From the NCBI GenBank assembly GCA_030789695.1, contig CM061142.1, positions 281,659,043 to 281,723,042 of the forward strand: a stretch of DNA of 64,000 nt. Direction: 5' to 3'. The stretch is from Scilla litardierei (lineage: Eukaryota > Streptophyta > Magnoliopsida > Asparagales > Asparagaceae). Both the position numbers and the translations under genes were made by a program. The notes below the pieces were generated by a model, which saw only the letters and a list, made by a program, of their open reading frames with translations, was not told the DNA's origin and made no database searches. This document shows positions 32,271 through 46,877 of the stretch, piece by piece. Numbering within the stretch: position 1 is the stretch's first letter; the number at the start of each line of letters is the position of its first letter.

Positions 32271-32982
32271 TGTAACGACCACTTTTCGATGTACTTTGTT
32301 CGTGCACGTGCTTTTGACCGTGCACGTGTCTATTTTAGACTTTGTTTGGTAGTGAACACTTTCGTGTGACATGCCGTTGCGAACGTCCCTGAGAGTATTA
32401 AATAGTGGCACTATATTGGAACGACGTTTTTCGAGTCGTTTTCCCACAATTTAATCTTATTCGACGAGACGTTGCGATTTCCACTTTTGACGGAAGACGT
32501 TTCTATTTTTGGTTTCGTCGTCCGACGTCGAAATTATGATCGGTCTTCTCTGTCTTCTTTCTCTCGTCGCCCCGGTCATCCCAGTATTTATTTCCCAATT
32601 TTTGGACTTCGTTTGATCTACTTTCACTATTTTGCGCAATCTATTATATTTTATTTAACCCTAAGTTTTATGATTTTTCCTCTAATTAAACCTAATTAAT
32701 ACTAATCCCCCTTTTAATGCCATTAACAAGACTTACTTCTTATTCGAATTCCTTTCCTATTAACACGTAGCCCACTTGCTTGGAAACTTGGCCGAACCCA
32801 GTAGGACTCAAACACGCAACACCCAGGTTTGGTTTTTAAATCACATGATCAATGCAAGGGATCTAGAAGCCAGCCTAGGCTCCATGTGATGCTCAGCCAA
32901 GCCATAATCTCGTTTGTACCCTTCTATTTATTAAATAAACCCTAAACTCCTCTACCCACGTGACCCAAGCCCCTCACCCCCC

Positions 32983-32992
32983 TTTTAAATAA
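32983..32992 (+). promoter_or_regulatory. K2 LTR TATA-like box
   Basis: TTTTAAATAA before ATGACCTAGGG, aligning with TTTATAATAACCCTAGG on the K1 sense strand. A 0.9-kb CpG-rich leader follows. The copy in the right LTR is at 38255-38264. Confidence 0.5.
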
Positions 32993-34645
32993 TGACCTAG
33001 GGTTTAAATTATTTAAACCTATCTCTACTTCTCCCAACAACCGCAACGAGCCGCCGCCGTCTTCTATTTTTCGCAAAAGCCACAAAACGCCTCTGCACGC
33101 ATCTCCTCCGGCGCTCTCCGAGTGCTCTACAACCGGTGCCCGCCGGACCTCCGCCGCTTTTCCTCCGCAGGCCGCAACCCTCGTTCTCCGGCCTTAGACC
33201 GCCTCTTCCACCCTCCTCCTTAATCCTACGCCGCTGTGGCCCGCGTCCATGCGAGCTTTTCCTCCCAGCGACCCGCACACGTGCGAGTGATCCCTCGCAG
33301 CGACCGCATCACGCCACCCCAGCGACCCCCCAGCCACCGGACCCCTCCCCGGCGCCGCTTTGTCACCCTCCACGCCCGGAGCAGACCGTCATAGCCTCTC
33401 CAGCCTCCGGTCGATGCCTGCTCTCCGACGTCCACCGACAGTTCTCGCCTGGAGGCGCCGGCGAAACCCTCACTCCGATCAGCCCATAGCCGCTGCGGTC
33501 CTCTTTCCGTCGATCGCCTGACCCTCGCCGGAGATCGCCGCAGCACCGTCCCAAGCCCCCGCTGCCGTATCCGCCTGTAGCACGGCCCTTCACGCAAGAA
33601 GACCCCGCTCCGACCTCACCCGATGTCCGGCGGCCTCCGCATCGCCGTCCACGGTTGCCTGACCCCCACGACCTCGCCTCGACGTCTCCCGTCCCCGCCT
33701 ACCTCCGCCTAGCCACCGGAGCACCGCTGTAACCTCACCGTGAATCCACCGGAAAAGCCCATAGCACCGCCCCCACCGTTCTCGCACACTGCAGCAAGAA
33801 CCCCTCACCCCGGCATCCCCTACCCATCTCCAACCCCGAGCCACCCATCTCCGGTGTCCTGCCTCCTCGCCGTGGCCTGCGAGCAACGGACGCGTGAACA
33901 AACTGTGAGTGCCCGATCAATATTAATGCAAGAACACACAGTATGTTAGGTGACCCCCCTATTCATTTATCTTATAATTGAAAAGCTGTGAAAGCTCACA
34001 TCAACCATGTCCATATGGACAATTAAATAATATTATTGCATTACTCTTTATTATAATGTAACTATTGCTGATATGTATAAGATTAGAATACTAGAGTTTT
34101 ACAGGGTATTGAGAGGTTTAGTTTTATAGATATACATGCTTGCTAACATGTGGTAAGTGCTCAAATTTACCCGTTAGTATATATATGCTTGTTAGCCTGT
34201 GATGAGTGCTTGTTAGTTTGCAGTACAATTTATATATACGTTGTATACTATAGTATAGGGCATATGTTAGTCTTATATGATTTTTGGTTGGTATTATTGT
34301 CCACACTTAGCCTAATATTGTGGATCCTTGTCGCAGATATTACGTTCATCTTCACGACCTGTTACCTTTCCGAGCCCACGCCGTTATCTTACACGCTTTC
34401 GGAACCTAACCCCCGGCGTCGCTACCTGACGCCGGTGTAGCTTTCGCGTCGTGTTAAGGTCGGTGGACTTGTGCACGTAGGATAATTGTGATTTTTGGAC
34501 TCATTGGACGGTGTGCTCAGACGTCGTACTTGCAGGCAAGTGAAACTTGCCAACTCTTGTGTAGGGCCATGTTTTTAGGCCACTTCCTTGTTTTCAGCGT
34601 AAAAGAGACTAGTCAGTGAAATGATAGCTGGCTAGACGCCTACTT

Positions 34646-34711
34646 GATCTAGTTTGACAACGAAACTAGATCCGTCACCTAATTGATCTAGCTTGACAAC
34701 GAAGCTAGATC
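34646..34711 (+). other. Twin 10-bp stem-loops in K2 LTR
   Basis: GATCTAGTTT/AAACTAGATC (34646-34672) and GATCTAGCTT/AAGCTAGATC (34685-34711) share the loop GACAACG. The only stem difference is a compensated T-A to C-G pair. The pair is repeated in the right LTR at 39919-39945 and 39958-39984. Confidence 0.85.
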
Positions 34712-34852
34712 CAACCCTTTAAACTTGTTGTTCATGCATACTAAACTGTCACGTTTACTTTCCTTACCTGTACGCACTTTTAACTGCCATGCATTGCATC
34801 TTACATGTCATCCCAGTTGATTGTTGCATTCGTAGCACACGCTACAATACTT

Positions 34853-37529
<2,677 letters not shown>

Positions 37530-37542
37530 AAGGTGGGGAGGA
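37530..37542 (+). other. K2 polypurine tract
   Basis: AAGGTGGGGAGGA directly before the right LTR start TGTAACGACC; the plus-strand primer site. It closely resembles the K1 tract. Confidence 0.8.
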
Positions 37543-40500
37543 TGTAACGACCACTTTTCGCTGTACTTTGTTCGTGCACGTGCTTTTGACCGTGCACGTG
37601 TCTATTTTAGACTTTGTTTGGTAGTGAACACTTTCGTGTGACATGCCGTTGCGAACGTCCCTGAGAGTATTAAATAGTGGCACTATATTGGAACGACGTT
37701 TTTCGAGTCGTTTTCCCACAATTTAATCTTATTCGATGAGACGTTGCGATTTCCACTTTTGACGGAAGACGTTTCTATTTTTGGTTTCGTCGTCCGACGT
37801 CGAAATTATGATCGGTCTTCTCTGTCTTCTTTCTCTCGTCGCCCCGGTCGTCCCAGTATTTATTTCACAATTTTTGGACTTCGTTTGATCTACTTTCACT
37901 ATTTTGCGCAATCTATTATATTTTATTTAACCCTAAGTTTTATGATTTTTCCTCTAATTAAACCTAATTAATACTAATCCACCTTTTAATGCCATTAACA
38001 AGACTTACTTCTTATTCGAATTCCTTTCCTATTAACACGTAGCCCACTTGCTTGGAAACTTGGCCGAACCCAGTAGGACTCAAACACGCAACACCCAGGT
38101 TTGGTTTTTAAATCACATGATCAATGCAAGGGATCTAGAAGCCAGCCTAGGCTCCATGTGATGCTCAGCCAAGCCATAATCTCGTTTGTACCCTTCTATT
38201 TATTAAATAAACCCTAAACTCCTCTACCCACGTGACCCAAGCCCCTCACCCCCCTTTTAAATAATGACCTAGGGTTTAAATTATTTAAACCTATCTCTAC
38301 TTCTCCCAACAACCGCAACGAGCCGCCGCCGTCTTCTATTTTTCGCAAAAGCCACAAAACGCCTCTGCACGCATCTCCTCCGGCGCTCTCCGAGTGCTCT
38401 ACAACCGGTGCCCGCCGGACCTCCGCCGCTTTTCCTCCGCAGGCCGCAACCCTCGTTCTCCGGCCTTAGACCGCCGCTTCCACCCTCCTCCTTCATCCTA
38501 CGCTACTGTGGCCCGCGTCCATGCGAGCTTTTCCTCCCAGCGACCCGCACACGTGCGAGTGATCCCTCGCAGCGACCGCATCACGCCACCCCAGCGACCC
38601 CCCAGCCGCTGGACCCCTCCCCGACGCCGCTTTGTCACCCTCCACGCCCGGAGCAGACCGCCATAGCCTCTCCAGCCTCCGGTCGATGCCTGCTCTCCGA
38701 CGTCCACCGACAGTTCTCGCCTGGAGGCGCCGGTGAAACCCTCACTCCGATCAGCCCATAGCCGCTGCGGTCCTCTTTCCGTCGATCGCCTGACCCTCGC
38801 CGGAGATCGCCGCAGCACCGCCCCAAGCCCCCGCTGCCGTTTCCGCCTGTAGCACGGCCCTTCACGCAAGCAGACCCCGCTCCGACCTCACCCGATGTCC
38901 GGCGGCCTCCGCATCACCGTCCACGGTTGCTTGACCCCCACGACCTCGCCTCGACGTCTCCCGTCCCCGCCTACCTCCGCCTAGCCACCGGAGCACCGCT
39001 GTAACCTCACCGTGAATCCACCGGAAAAGCCCATAGCACTGCCCCCCACCGTTCTCGCACGCCGCAGCAAGAACCCCTCACCCCGGCATCCCCTACCCAT
39101 CTCCAACCCCGAGCCACCCATCTCCGGTGTCCTGCCTCCTCGTCGTGGCCTGCGAGCAACGGACGCGTGAACAAACTGTGAGTGCCCGATCAATATTATT
39201 GCAAGAACACACAGTATGTTAGGTGACCCCCCTGTTCATTTATCTTATAATTGAAAAGCTGTGAAAGCTCACATCAACCATGTCCATATGGACAATTAAA
39301 TAATATTATTGCATTACTCTTTATTATAATGTAACTATTGCTGATATGTATAAGATTAGAATACTAGAGTTTTACAGGGTATTGAGAGGTTTAGTTTTAT
39401 AGATATACATTCTTGCTAACATGTGGTAAGTGCTGAAATTTACCTGTTAGTATATATATGCTTGTTAGCCTGTGATGAGTGCTTGTTAGTTTGCAGTACA
39501 ATTTATATATACGATGTATACTATAGTATAGGGCATATTTTAGTCTTATATGATTTTTGGTTGGTATTATTGTCCACCCTTAGCCTAATATTGCGGATCC
39601 TTGTCGCAGATATTACGTTCATCTTCACGACCTGTTACCTTTCCGAGCCCACGCCGTTATCTTACACGCTTTCGGAACCTAACCCCCGGCGTCGCTACCC
39701 GACGCCGGTGTAGCTTTCGCGTCGTGTTGAGGTCGGTGGACTTGTGCACGTAGGATAATTGTGATTTTTGGACTCATTGGACGGTGTGCTCAGACGTCGT
39801 ACTTGCAGGCAAGTGAAACTTGCCAACTCTTGTGTAGGGCCATATTTTTAGGCCACTTCCTTGTTTTCAGCGTAAAAGAGACTAGTCAGTGAAATGATAG
39901 CTGGCTAGACGCCTACTTGATCTAGTTTGACAACGAAACTAGATCCGTCACCTAATTGATCTAGCTTGACAACGAAGCTAGATCCAACCCTTTAAACTTG
40001 TTGTTCATGCATACTAAACTGTCACGTTTACTTTCCTTACCTGTACGCACTTTTAACTGCCATGCATTTCATCTTACATGTCATCCCAGTTGATTGTTGC
40101 ATTCGTAGCACACGCTACAATACTTGTACTCCTTGAAAACTACTTCCGGGGGAAACGGGCCTCATGTGTTGGTCAAAAGCCAATGCCCGGGTTCCCTGGA
40201 CCGGCTAGGTGCACCCCTATGCCATACTTGTTAAAAACACTTCCTGGCTCGTGATCCAGAAGCGAGCATTCCAAGTTCGGGGGTAAGGCCCTGGCTCGAC
40301 ACACGTGGAGGGATAGGGATAAACAGTTACTTGAGCTTAGGAGTGGCCTGATCAGCCCTCTAGCCAAAAGACGGAATCCATGTGCACGAGGTGCTTACTT
40401 TTCTTGTCTTGTACTTGTCTTGTGAATGATTCATGCAATACTTGTCATCCATGCCATGTTTAAAAGCCATGCTCGTACTTTACTTTACTTTACCTTACCT

Positions 40501-41092
40501 GTTGCACTCTTTACTTTAACTGCCATGTCATTGCATCATGCTAGAACTGCTAGGTTGCTTTACTTTTACATACCTTCAGTTTCCTTGCACAAGTCTCTTG
40601 TAGACTTGCTGACATGTGCCCCTTGCTCTTTTGGGTGTCACATGTTAGACCCTGAGCCAGAGACCGTTGCAGAGTACGTGATGTTTTGCTGACGCTGAGT
40701 CTGAGTCCATGATTGCCCAGGAGGATTTTGGTGGACACCGGTGACCATTCTTTGAGTCTTGTTGAGCTTTATTTTGTTTTAGGCCTTTTGTTAGTTATTG
40801 GTGCGTAGCACCGTCGTTTGTACTTTGTACTTTTGTTGGCCATGTTTGGGCATTTAGTCTCTTTTTCTTTTCAGCCTGGTGGCTTTTCTGCGATGTTGGA
40901 ATTTATATTTATGGATATTCTGAGATTATTCTTTTGTCTCATTTCATTATTATTATCTTGTTTCGTTCGCGTTGCAAGGACCTGCAGTTTTAAATTTGAA
41001 TGACGCTTATCGGACTTGCAACTTTGCAGCTTCAAGTCTGAGCGGACCTTCTCACGCTTCGCCTCCATATTTTTGGGAAGCGGGGCGTGACA
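37543..41092 (+). repeat. K2 3' LTR, complete (3550 bp)
   Basis: TGTAACGACC…GCGTGACA. The last 970 bp, missing from the left copy, share the ending GGAAGCGGGGCGTGACA with K1 (on its sense strand). Short frames inside are not supported as genes. Confidence 0.88.
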
Positions 41093-41097
41093 TATTC

Positions 41098-41378
41098 TTT
41101 TGGAGATGGTCTCTGGTATTTACAGATTGCTGTCCCTCTCTTTCCTCCATCAGGGAATACCCTTCCCTGAGGATCTGAGACAGTTTGTTCCCCAGCTTCA
41201 TGTGCCTCCTCAGCCCTCTGATGTCGTTGAGCCTCCTGATGTAGCTTCTACTTAGGATGTTGCTGCTGCTTCTTTTGTTGCTCCTTCTAACCCTCCTCCA
41301 GAGGATACTCCAGCTGCTACAGAGCATGCTTCTTCTTCTGCAGCCCCTGGAGATGCTCACTCTTATATAGATGTTTGA
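41098..41378 (+). pseudogene. S1 env-position ORF, last part
   Basis: The frame broken at 32270 continues directly after the second TATTC and ends at TGA 41376-41378. An in-frame TAG at about 41252 is a later mutation. The encoded part is Pro/Ala/Ser-rich with PEDLRQFVPQL near its start. It is annotated separately because K2 splits it. Confidence 0.65.
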
Positions 41379-41475
41379 GTGATGTTAGTTTGGTGATGAT
41401 TTTTTTTGTGATGTATGATGGATGATGTTGTCAGTGACTCTTTTATATATGTACGGTGATGTACTTCGATGTCGT
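41379..41475 (+). other. S1 3' untranslated region, first part
   Basis: TGATG-rich sequence that continues beyond A3 at 48898. GTCGT at 41471-41475 is the A3 target duplication. Confidence 0.6.
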
Positions 41476-43474
41476 TGACCGACGCCCCGTTTACGGTATG
41501 GACGCGGTGTCGTTTTACCGCAAGTGCACGGTTAGTGTAGGGTGCGGGTTTATCGAACTCAGGGAGGTGGATGGCTTGAGTGGCTACTAGCCTCACCTAG
41601 GTTGTGTGCTAGCTACGCGGATGATATGGGTGAAGTGTAGAAATATAGAGAAGAAATAAAAAGACACGAAATGAATCCCCGCTAACACGGGCTAGAGCAT
41701 TCATGACACTGGGCATTTGACTTGACCCAGGGTGAGACATTGCCCCAAAAGGTGGTACCTAGTGTCCATGGCCCGATATTCCGGTCGGTGCCAAGCACGC
41801 TAGGCCTACCCAGTTCTAGACGGTGGGCATTCCCATGTCCATTAACACCTTCCACAATCTGGAGCATTAAGGCCACAATGATATCTCCCAACACTTCGTC
41901 CAAGCCGTTCCCACGCGCGAGGACTCCATGTCTACACTAGGGACGTGAGCTATGGCTAGGGAGTCAACCACCAAGTTTATTCCCCCTTGACCTGACGGTC
42001 AGAGGCGGTCTTTCTCCCGCCAATGACAATGAAACACCCCCGCGTAACTCTAATGGCCAAATAGGTCAAATGTGATTTCTAGCAATACATCGAAGCGGAT
42101 CTCGACTGGACAAGCACCGGACCCCAACCCCCAACACAACTAGTGTGTCGTCGTACGAATTGGACCCAGATTGCTAGAAATCCCCATTGACGCATTTCAT
42201 CGAACACATGCCATGCAACCAAGTCAAATGAAACAACCCAAGCATCAATCCTACTCTAACCCGTATTAGGGTTCATCAATACTACTCCATGATGAAAAAC
42301 ATATAAACAAACAACACAAAAGACATACAAACATTCATCATGAAGCAAAAGAAATACAACACAAAAATGGAGAACAAGAGAAAGAAATACTTATCTTGAT
42401 TTTGAACCTCCAATCCAATACAAGACTTATTACAAGAGAAAACCTAATCTAACCTAATCTAAACTCACAAGAGAAAGGGGCAAAAAGCCCTAAAAAACTG
42501 AGAAGGAACTCCCCCAAATCGTGCTCAAACTTGTATTTAAAACCCCTCAAAAAACCCTTAACAGTTCGGGTCCAAAACCCACTCAAAACTGTTAAAACAG
42601 GCCCACCCGATCGGGTGGAATAAACAGAGAGCACGAAACTGCTGAAATTGACTTCAACCGATCGGTTGGACTCCCAACCGATCGGTTGAAGTGAAATTTC
42701 AGACAGCAGCCAATTTCAGCACATAGCTGCGCTCAGAAAATTCCAGAAAAATATAGAAAAATCGGATTTGGGCATGCGACCTATCGTTGGAAAGCTAACG
42801 ACGATGCCGATGCTAGAAAAATAAGATATCACCCAAAATCCTTCTAGAATGATAGCAGATCTTCAATGAATGAGCAGCGGTGCACGAAAGGGGACGAAAA
42901 GGCCACCCGATCGGTTGAAATGTCAACCGATCGGGTGAGCAGCTTGTTGCTTCGGCCGTCGCCTTCGAGAGCTTCAACTGGGCGCAGAGGAGAGCGGGTG
43001 GTGTGACCGGGTCGTCGATCGGAGGAATTGGCTATAGATGAACCGATCGGGTGAGATGTCACCCGATCGGTTGGAATTCAGCTCCAAATTCCCGAGAATT
43101 GGGGCGTTTGAACTGGTCACTGAACCGACCGGGTGACTTCTTGGCCGCTCCAACTTGTGTCCGGGTGGTGCACGCGTGCATCACCTGATCGGTTGGAAGT
43201 GACTAACCGGTCGGGTGAGGGGCTGAAAGATGCGATCTTCGTCGTTTGACCCCCTGGATCACGCGTGACTCCTCCCGTTGCTCCGGGGACTCACGATATC
43301 GTCGTTTTATGTCCCAAATGCTGGAAAATTTCTGCAAAATACAAAAAACACAGAAAAGTGAAAGAAAACAAGAAAACACAAGAAAACACGAGAAAACGAA
43401 TATAAGACGGCGGTAAAATACGGAAAAACACGGAAGAAAATGTGCGTAAATATATGAAATATAAACGCACGTCA
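41476..43474 (-). repeat. A3 3' LTR
   Basis: TGACCGACGCCCC…CGCACGTCA. Palindromes at 42604-43218; minus-strand TATA-like TTTTAAATA at 42534-42542. Compared with the other LTR it lacks one palindrome unit near 42617, a deletion of about 17 bp between two repeats. Confidence 0.88.
42604..43218. repeat. CAACCGATCGGTTG / CACCCGATCGGGTG palindrome array (A3 LTR)
   Basis: Sites at 42604-42617, 42655-42668, 42675-42688, 42904-42917, 42924-42937, 43041-43053, 43060-43073 and weaker ones to 43218. Many come as pairs 6 bp apart in which the second site is the reverse complement of the first, for example CACCCGATCGGTTG then CAACCGATCGGGTG at 42904/42924. On the minus strand they lie upstream of the TATA-like box. 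The other LTR has the same array at 48004-48640. Confidence 0.9.
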
Positions 43475-45281
43475 AAATCCCCCATGCTGAACTCTTCCTC
43501 GTCCTCGAGGAAGACGAGTGAGAGTAGGAGCTCGGAGGGGAAAAATAGAGAGAAAGAGAGAAAAAGAAAACTCTATATTCTAGATCGCCCGTCAGGGCCA
43601 ACAAAATCGAAAACGACACACCAAGCAAGCAAACGCCAAATCACATCACTAAACCAAGGATTATGAGTCCAGACAAGTGCCGTGGGCCCACGCGGTGAAG
43701 CGCGAGTGAGTGTGGTCGTGAGCTAGCAGTCCGTGTCACTATCTACGATGTGCGATAAAGCTCGATATACGCAAACCCAGGAAATGACCCAAATATCAAT
43801 TCGAATTGAATAAGGCGGTGAATATATGTAGTTCAAGCATGCATGAGAACAGAGAGAGAATCGAAACATATCATGCGTCGGGGACTCCACAACTATGGTT
43901 AAGGAAATCACCACACTAAAGCCTAGATAATAGCTAAAAAGTTCCTAAGCCAAGTGTTTTCGAAAACGATGGGGGTTGAGATGATGTAGAGTAGAACACT
44001 CGGTGCAAATTCTCGCCTTCCCTTTATTCTCGGTAGATAGGAAAAATATTCACACTTGAAATTTTTGGGTTTTGGGTATTTGTATTTTTTTGATTTTGGG
44101 CTATACAAAATTTTTCCTTTCTTTTCTTTTTGGGTTTTTCTTTTCTTTTCTCTTTTTTTGGATTTTTGGGATATTGGCTATACACATGTGTACTCTCCCA
44201 AGTGGGAGAACGGTACACAACGAGGGGATTTGCACCAAGTAAAACAAAAAAGAAATCGGAATCTAAACACTTGGGCAAAGGAAACTATTCTCGCTAAATA
44301 GAGCATGGGCTAAATGGGTTATCCTAGTCCTTAATTGTGGAATCCCGACACATGCAAAATGAAGTACACGATATATATATATATATATATATAGCATGCA
44401 GAAGCAGACAGGAGAAATAAATACCGCATATTCAAATCGAAGCATGATAATCTAGGGGTCATTCCTGGACAGGTATATAAAGTAAAATCACAAAGTAGAA
44501 GCACACCAAATAGCTAGGCACGACGCACGACTCACAAAAAGCTAAGTGGACCCGCGATGCATGAAATGCAAGAGGACTCGATATCCTAGGGTTAGTGAAT
44601 GTGATTATCGAAGCCGTGCAAGGTGTGCGTGTGATTTTCGTGGCAATTCATCATAGGGTTCATCTCTAGAAGAAAGAGATAGAAAGAAGAAAAGAAAAAG
44701 AAAAAGAAAAACACGGAGAAAAACGACTCAAATAACGAAGAAAAAGAGACAAATGACACACAAAGTGCGACTCCCCCAAGCTAAAACTTGCATTGTCCTC
44801 AATGCAATAGTAGTGAATACGGGAGGGTAATGAAAATGGGGGGGAGTTACGCACCGACACAAAAAATGAAAAACACGAAAAACACTTGAGCGAAACTAAA
44901 AAGATAAAGAAAAAGAAACACTCAAATAAAAGATATAAAACACGACAAAAGAACACCTAGACACAGACACACAACAACGACACGCGAAAACATGCACACA
45001 AAAGTCGATTTCCCCCAAGCTGAACATGACAATGCTAGCAAAATGATATGATCAATGGGGATGTAGAGATATGCTAGGGGGAAAATCGGAAAAGAAAGAA
45101 ATCAGAATGCAGGAGAGACAGTGCTCGTTCTCCTCGGAAGAGGATGGGTGTGAAATGATAGAAGGGCACAACATGAAGGGTTATTAAGATGCAAAAGCAA
45201 ATCCTAGATACGCTCCCCTCACTAATGAGAGGAGACGAGATTATTCAAATCTAAACTAGAAAGCGGTAAATTTTTACACTA
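43475..45281 (-). other. A3 3' untranslated region
   Basis: Begins with a minus-strand purine tract (43475-43484, GGGGGATTTT). It is shared with A4 almost throughout, including T-rich runs, a TA microsatellite (44369-44392) and two stretches starting CCCCCAAGCT (44767, 45013). Short frames here are not supported as genes. Confidence 0.65.
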
Positions 45282-45343
45282 CTAGATTAAGATACACCTG
45301 AGCATAGGCGGATCCAAGACCTGGAGCGGGGCAGGTAGCTGCT

Positions 45344-46639
45344 CTAACTGCTCCTTCTGTGGCTCCGCCAGAAGCGATGTGCCACGTGTGCCAATGGACC
45401 CAAGCAATGCACCTCCAAGCATCCCTCGTAAGTGTCCACCTGTGACCTGCAAAGGACGAGGTGCATTAGTCCATGGCAAGAAATTATTTCCCGAAATAAA
45501 TGTATCCCAGAGATAATCGTCAACATAAGATGAAAAAATAATAAACGGGTGACGAATACTCCCTGAGAATGGGTCGCTATCCTCTGTACTAGTGACGACC
45601 GAATTCTCACTCTCCATGAGAAGTGGCTCTCCAGGTAGTGACGCACCGTAGCATACCTCAAGGGAAGTAGATCATGTGTCCTGCGAGAGTATGGCATGTC
45701 AAAAATATATGAGTCTAAAGAAATAGGACGTGAAAAGCGAGACTCAAATGTGGAGTGAGAGTAAGTATGAAAATCTCCCTGAATAGGGGCAATATGCTCA
45801 AGTAGATGCTCAGTCGCAGAAGAAGTGGAGCGTGACGGTAGAGGTAGATGTGGCTCGGGCTCCATGAAGTGGATGATCGTATCCAAGCCCTCATGCACAT
45901 CCTCCTCGATGATATGCTCATGCTCCTCCATCTGCCCGATGTCCTGAATGACATCCTCATGGTTGACCACCGACCAAGGAGGAAGCTGTGACAGAGATGG
46001 CTCTGGAGGTGGATGTGGAGCGGACCCCTCGTATGTGGTCGTGGTGTCCTCGTCCTCACGCACATCCTCCTCGCCGGTATGCATAATCTCTGTAAACTCC
46101 TCAGTGCTCTCATAGGACTCATGTGGGGTATCCAAATCAAGACAAGAAATCTCTCCCACAGATCCTAGATAAATCTCCCCATCCTCACTATCATCATCAA
46201 AAAATGCTTCGTCATCCAAGTGGTAGTGATGGAAAAATGGGGTATCGGCTTGAGATGTGTCTATGGTGGCCGATGGCATGGTGGTCTCAACCATGAAAGT
46301 GGGTATATCCTCTCCTTCATCCCCTCTCCTCGGTGTCGGCTCGGTGATTGGTACCATTAAGTTTTGTAATGTTTGGCCTTGGTTAAACATGTCACTTTCA
46401 AGGAGAGACACGAGGCTTGATTCTTCTTGTGTTTGTGGAGGGGTATAAGGTTCAGGAAATGGATGGAAGGTGTTCGGGCTAAGGTTGTGAGAAAATGTTT
46501 GGTCTTGGTGTAGGGGGAGGCTCTCGAGCGTAAATGGGTAATCATAATACACATGCCCCGCCATCCCACAAGTCTCATAAACCACAACCGAATAAGGATC
46601 ATATCCTCCCATCTGAGCATCAAAATTTGATCTCCACAT
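45344..46639 (-). CDS. A3 ORF: 431-aa acidic, Pro-rich protein of unknown function
   Basis: The only long ORF of A3, about 0.2 kb inside the primer site, where gag normally starts. Near its N-terminus YETCGMAGHVYYDYP looks like a decayed Athila Gag zinc-knuckle-like motif (C..C…GH…D.P). The middle is rich in Asp, Glu, Pro and Thr (EDVREDEDTTTTYEG, HEHIIEEDVHEGLDTI). Past about residue 340 the frame becomes rich in hydrophobic residues, while an overlapping frame at 45617-45282 reads more evenly (SSYVDDYLWDTFISGNNF), which suggests a frameshift near 45.6 kb. No enzyme motif is visible. It may be what is left of the Gag C-terminus with new sequence; function unknown. Confidence 0.5.
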   Translation of the reverse strand: MWRSNFDAQMGGYDPYSVVVYETCGMAGHVYYDYPFTLESLPLHQDQTFSHNLSPNTFHPFPEPYTPPQTQEESSLVSLLESDMFNQGQTLQNLMVPITEPTPRRGDEGEDIPTFMVETTMPSATIDTSQADTPFFHHYHLDDEAFFDDDSEDGEIYLGSVGEISCLDLDTPHESYESTEEFTEIMHTGEEDVREDEDTTTTYEGSAPHPPPEPSLSQLPPWSVVNHEDVIQDIGQMEEHEHIIEEDVHEGLDTIIHFMEPEPHLPLPSRSTSSATEHLLEHIAPIQGDFHTYSHSTFESRFSRPISLDSYIFDMPYSRRTHDLLPLRYATVRHYLESHFSWRVRIRSSLVQRIATHSQGVFVTRLLFFHLMLTIISGIHLFREIISCHGLMHLVLCRSQVDTYEGCLEVHCLGPLAHVAHRFWRSHRRSS

Positions 46640-46853
46640 GATTATACCAAAGATACATGGATAACAAAAATAAGAAAACTAGAGAGGAGCGTCAATAGTA
46701 CAAGAAAATAACAAAAAGATAATATAATGGTGGGGGGAGAAATTTCTTGGTTATTGAATATATTTTTTTCTAAGATAAAAAAAAAGAAATTTTTTTTGTG
46801 TTTTTATGCGTAGTCTACCGAACCCAAGCTAAGCAAATATCAAACCGAACGCC

Positions 46854-46871
46854 TCCCCGGCAACGGCGCCA
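46854..46871 (-). other. A3 primer-binding site (tRNA-Asp type)
   Basis: The minus strand reads TGGCGCCGTTGCCGGGGA, the standard Athila/Tat primer site, six bases inside the LTR start at 46878. Confidence 0.9.
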
Positions 46872-46877
46872 AAAACT

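Larger units (their letters stand above)
32271..34852 (+). repeat. K2 5' LTR, 3' end deleted
   Basis: Matches 37543-40125 of the right LTR closely and stops at …CTACAATACTT. The remaining LTR, the primer site and the start of the interior are missing, which looks like one deletion. It contains a G-box pair (32297-32323), a TATA-like box, a CpG-rich leader (33030-33910) with frames open on both strands, and two twin stem-loops. Confidence 0.85.

Noticed and set aside
33009..33949. Long Pro/Arg-rich frames in the K2 LTR (also 38281-39193)
   Set aside because: CpG-rich leader with open frames on both strands; copies differ by frame-neutral and non-neutral changes alike.
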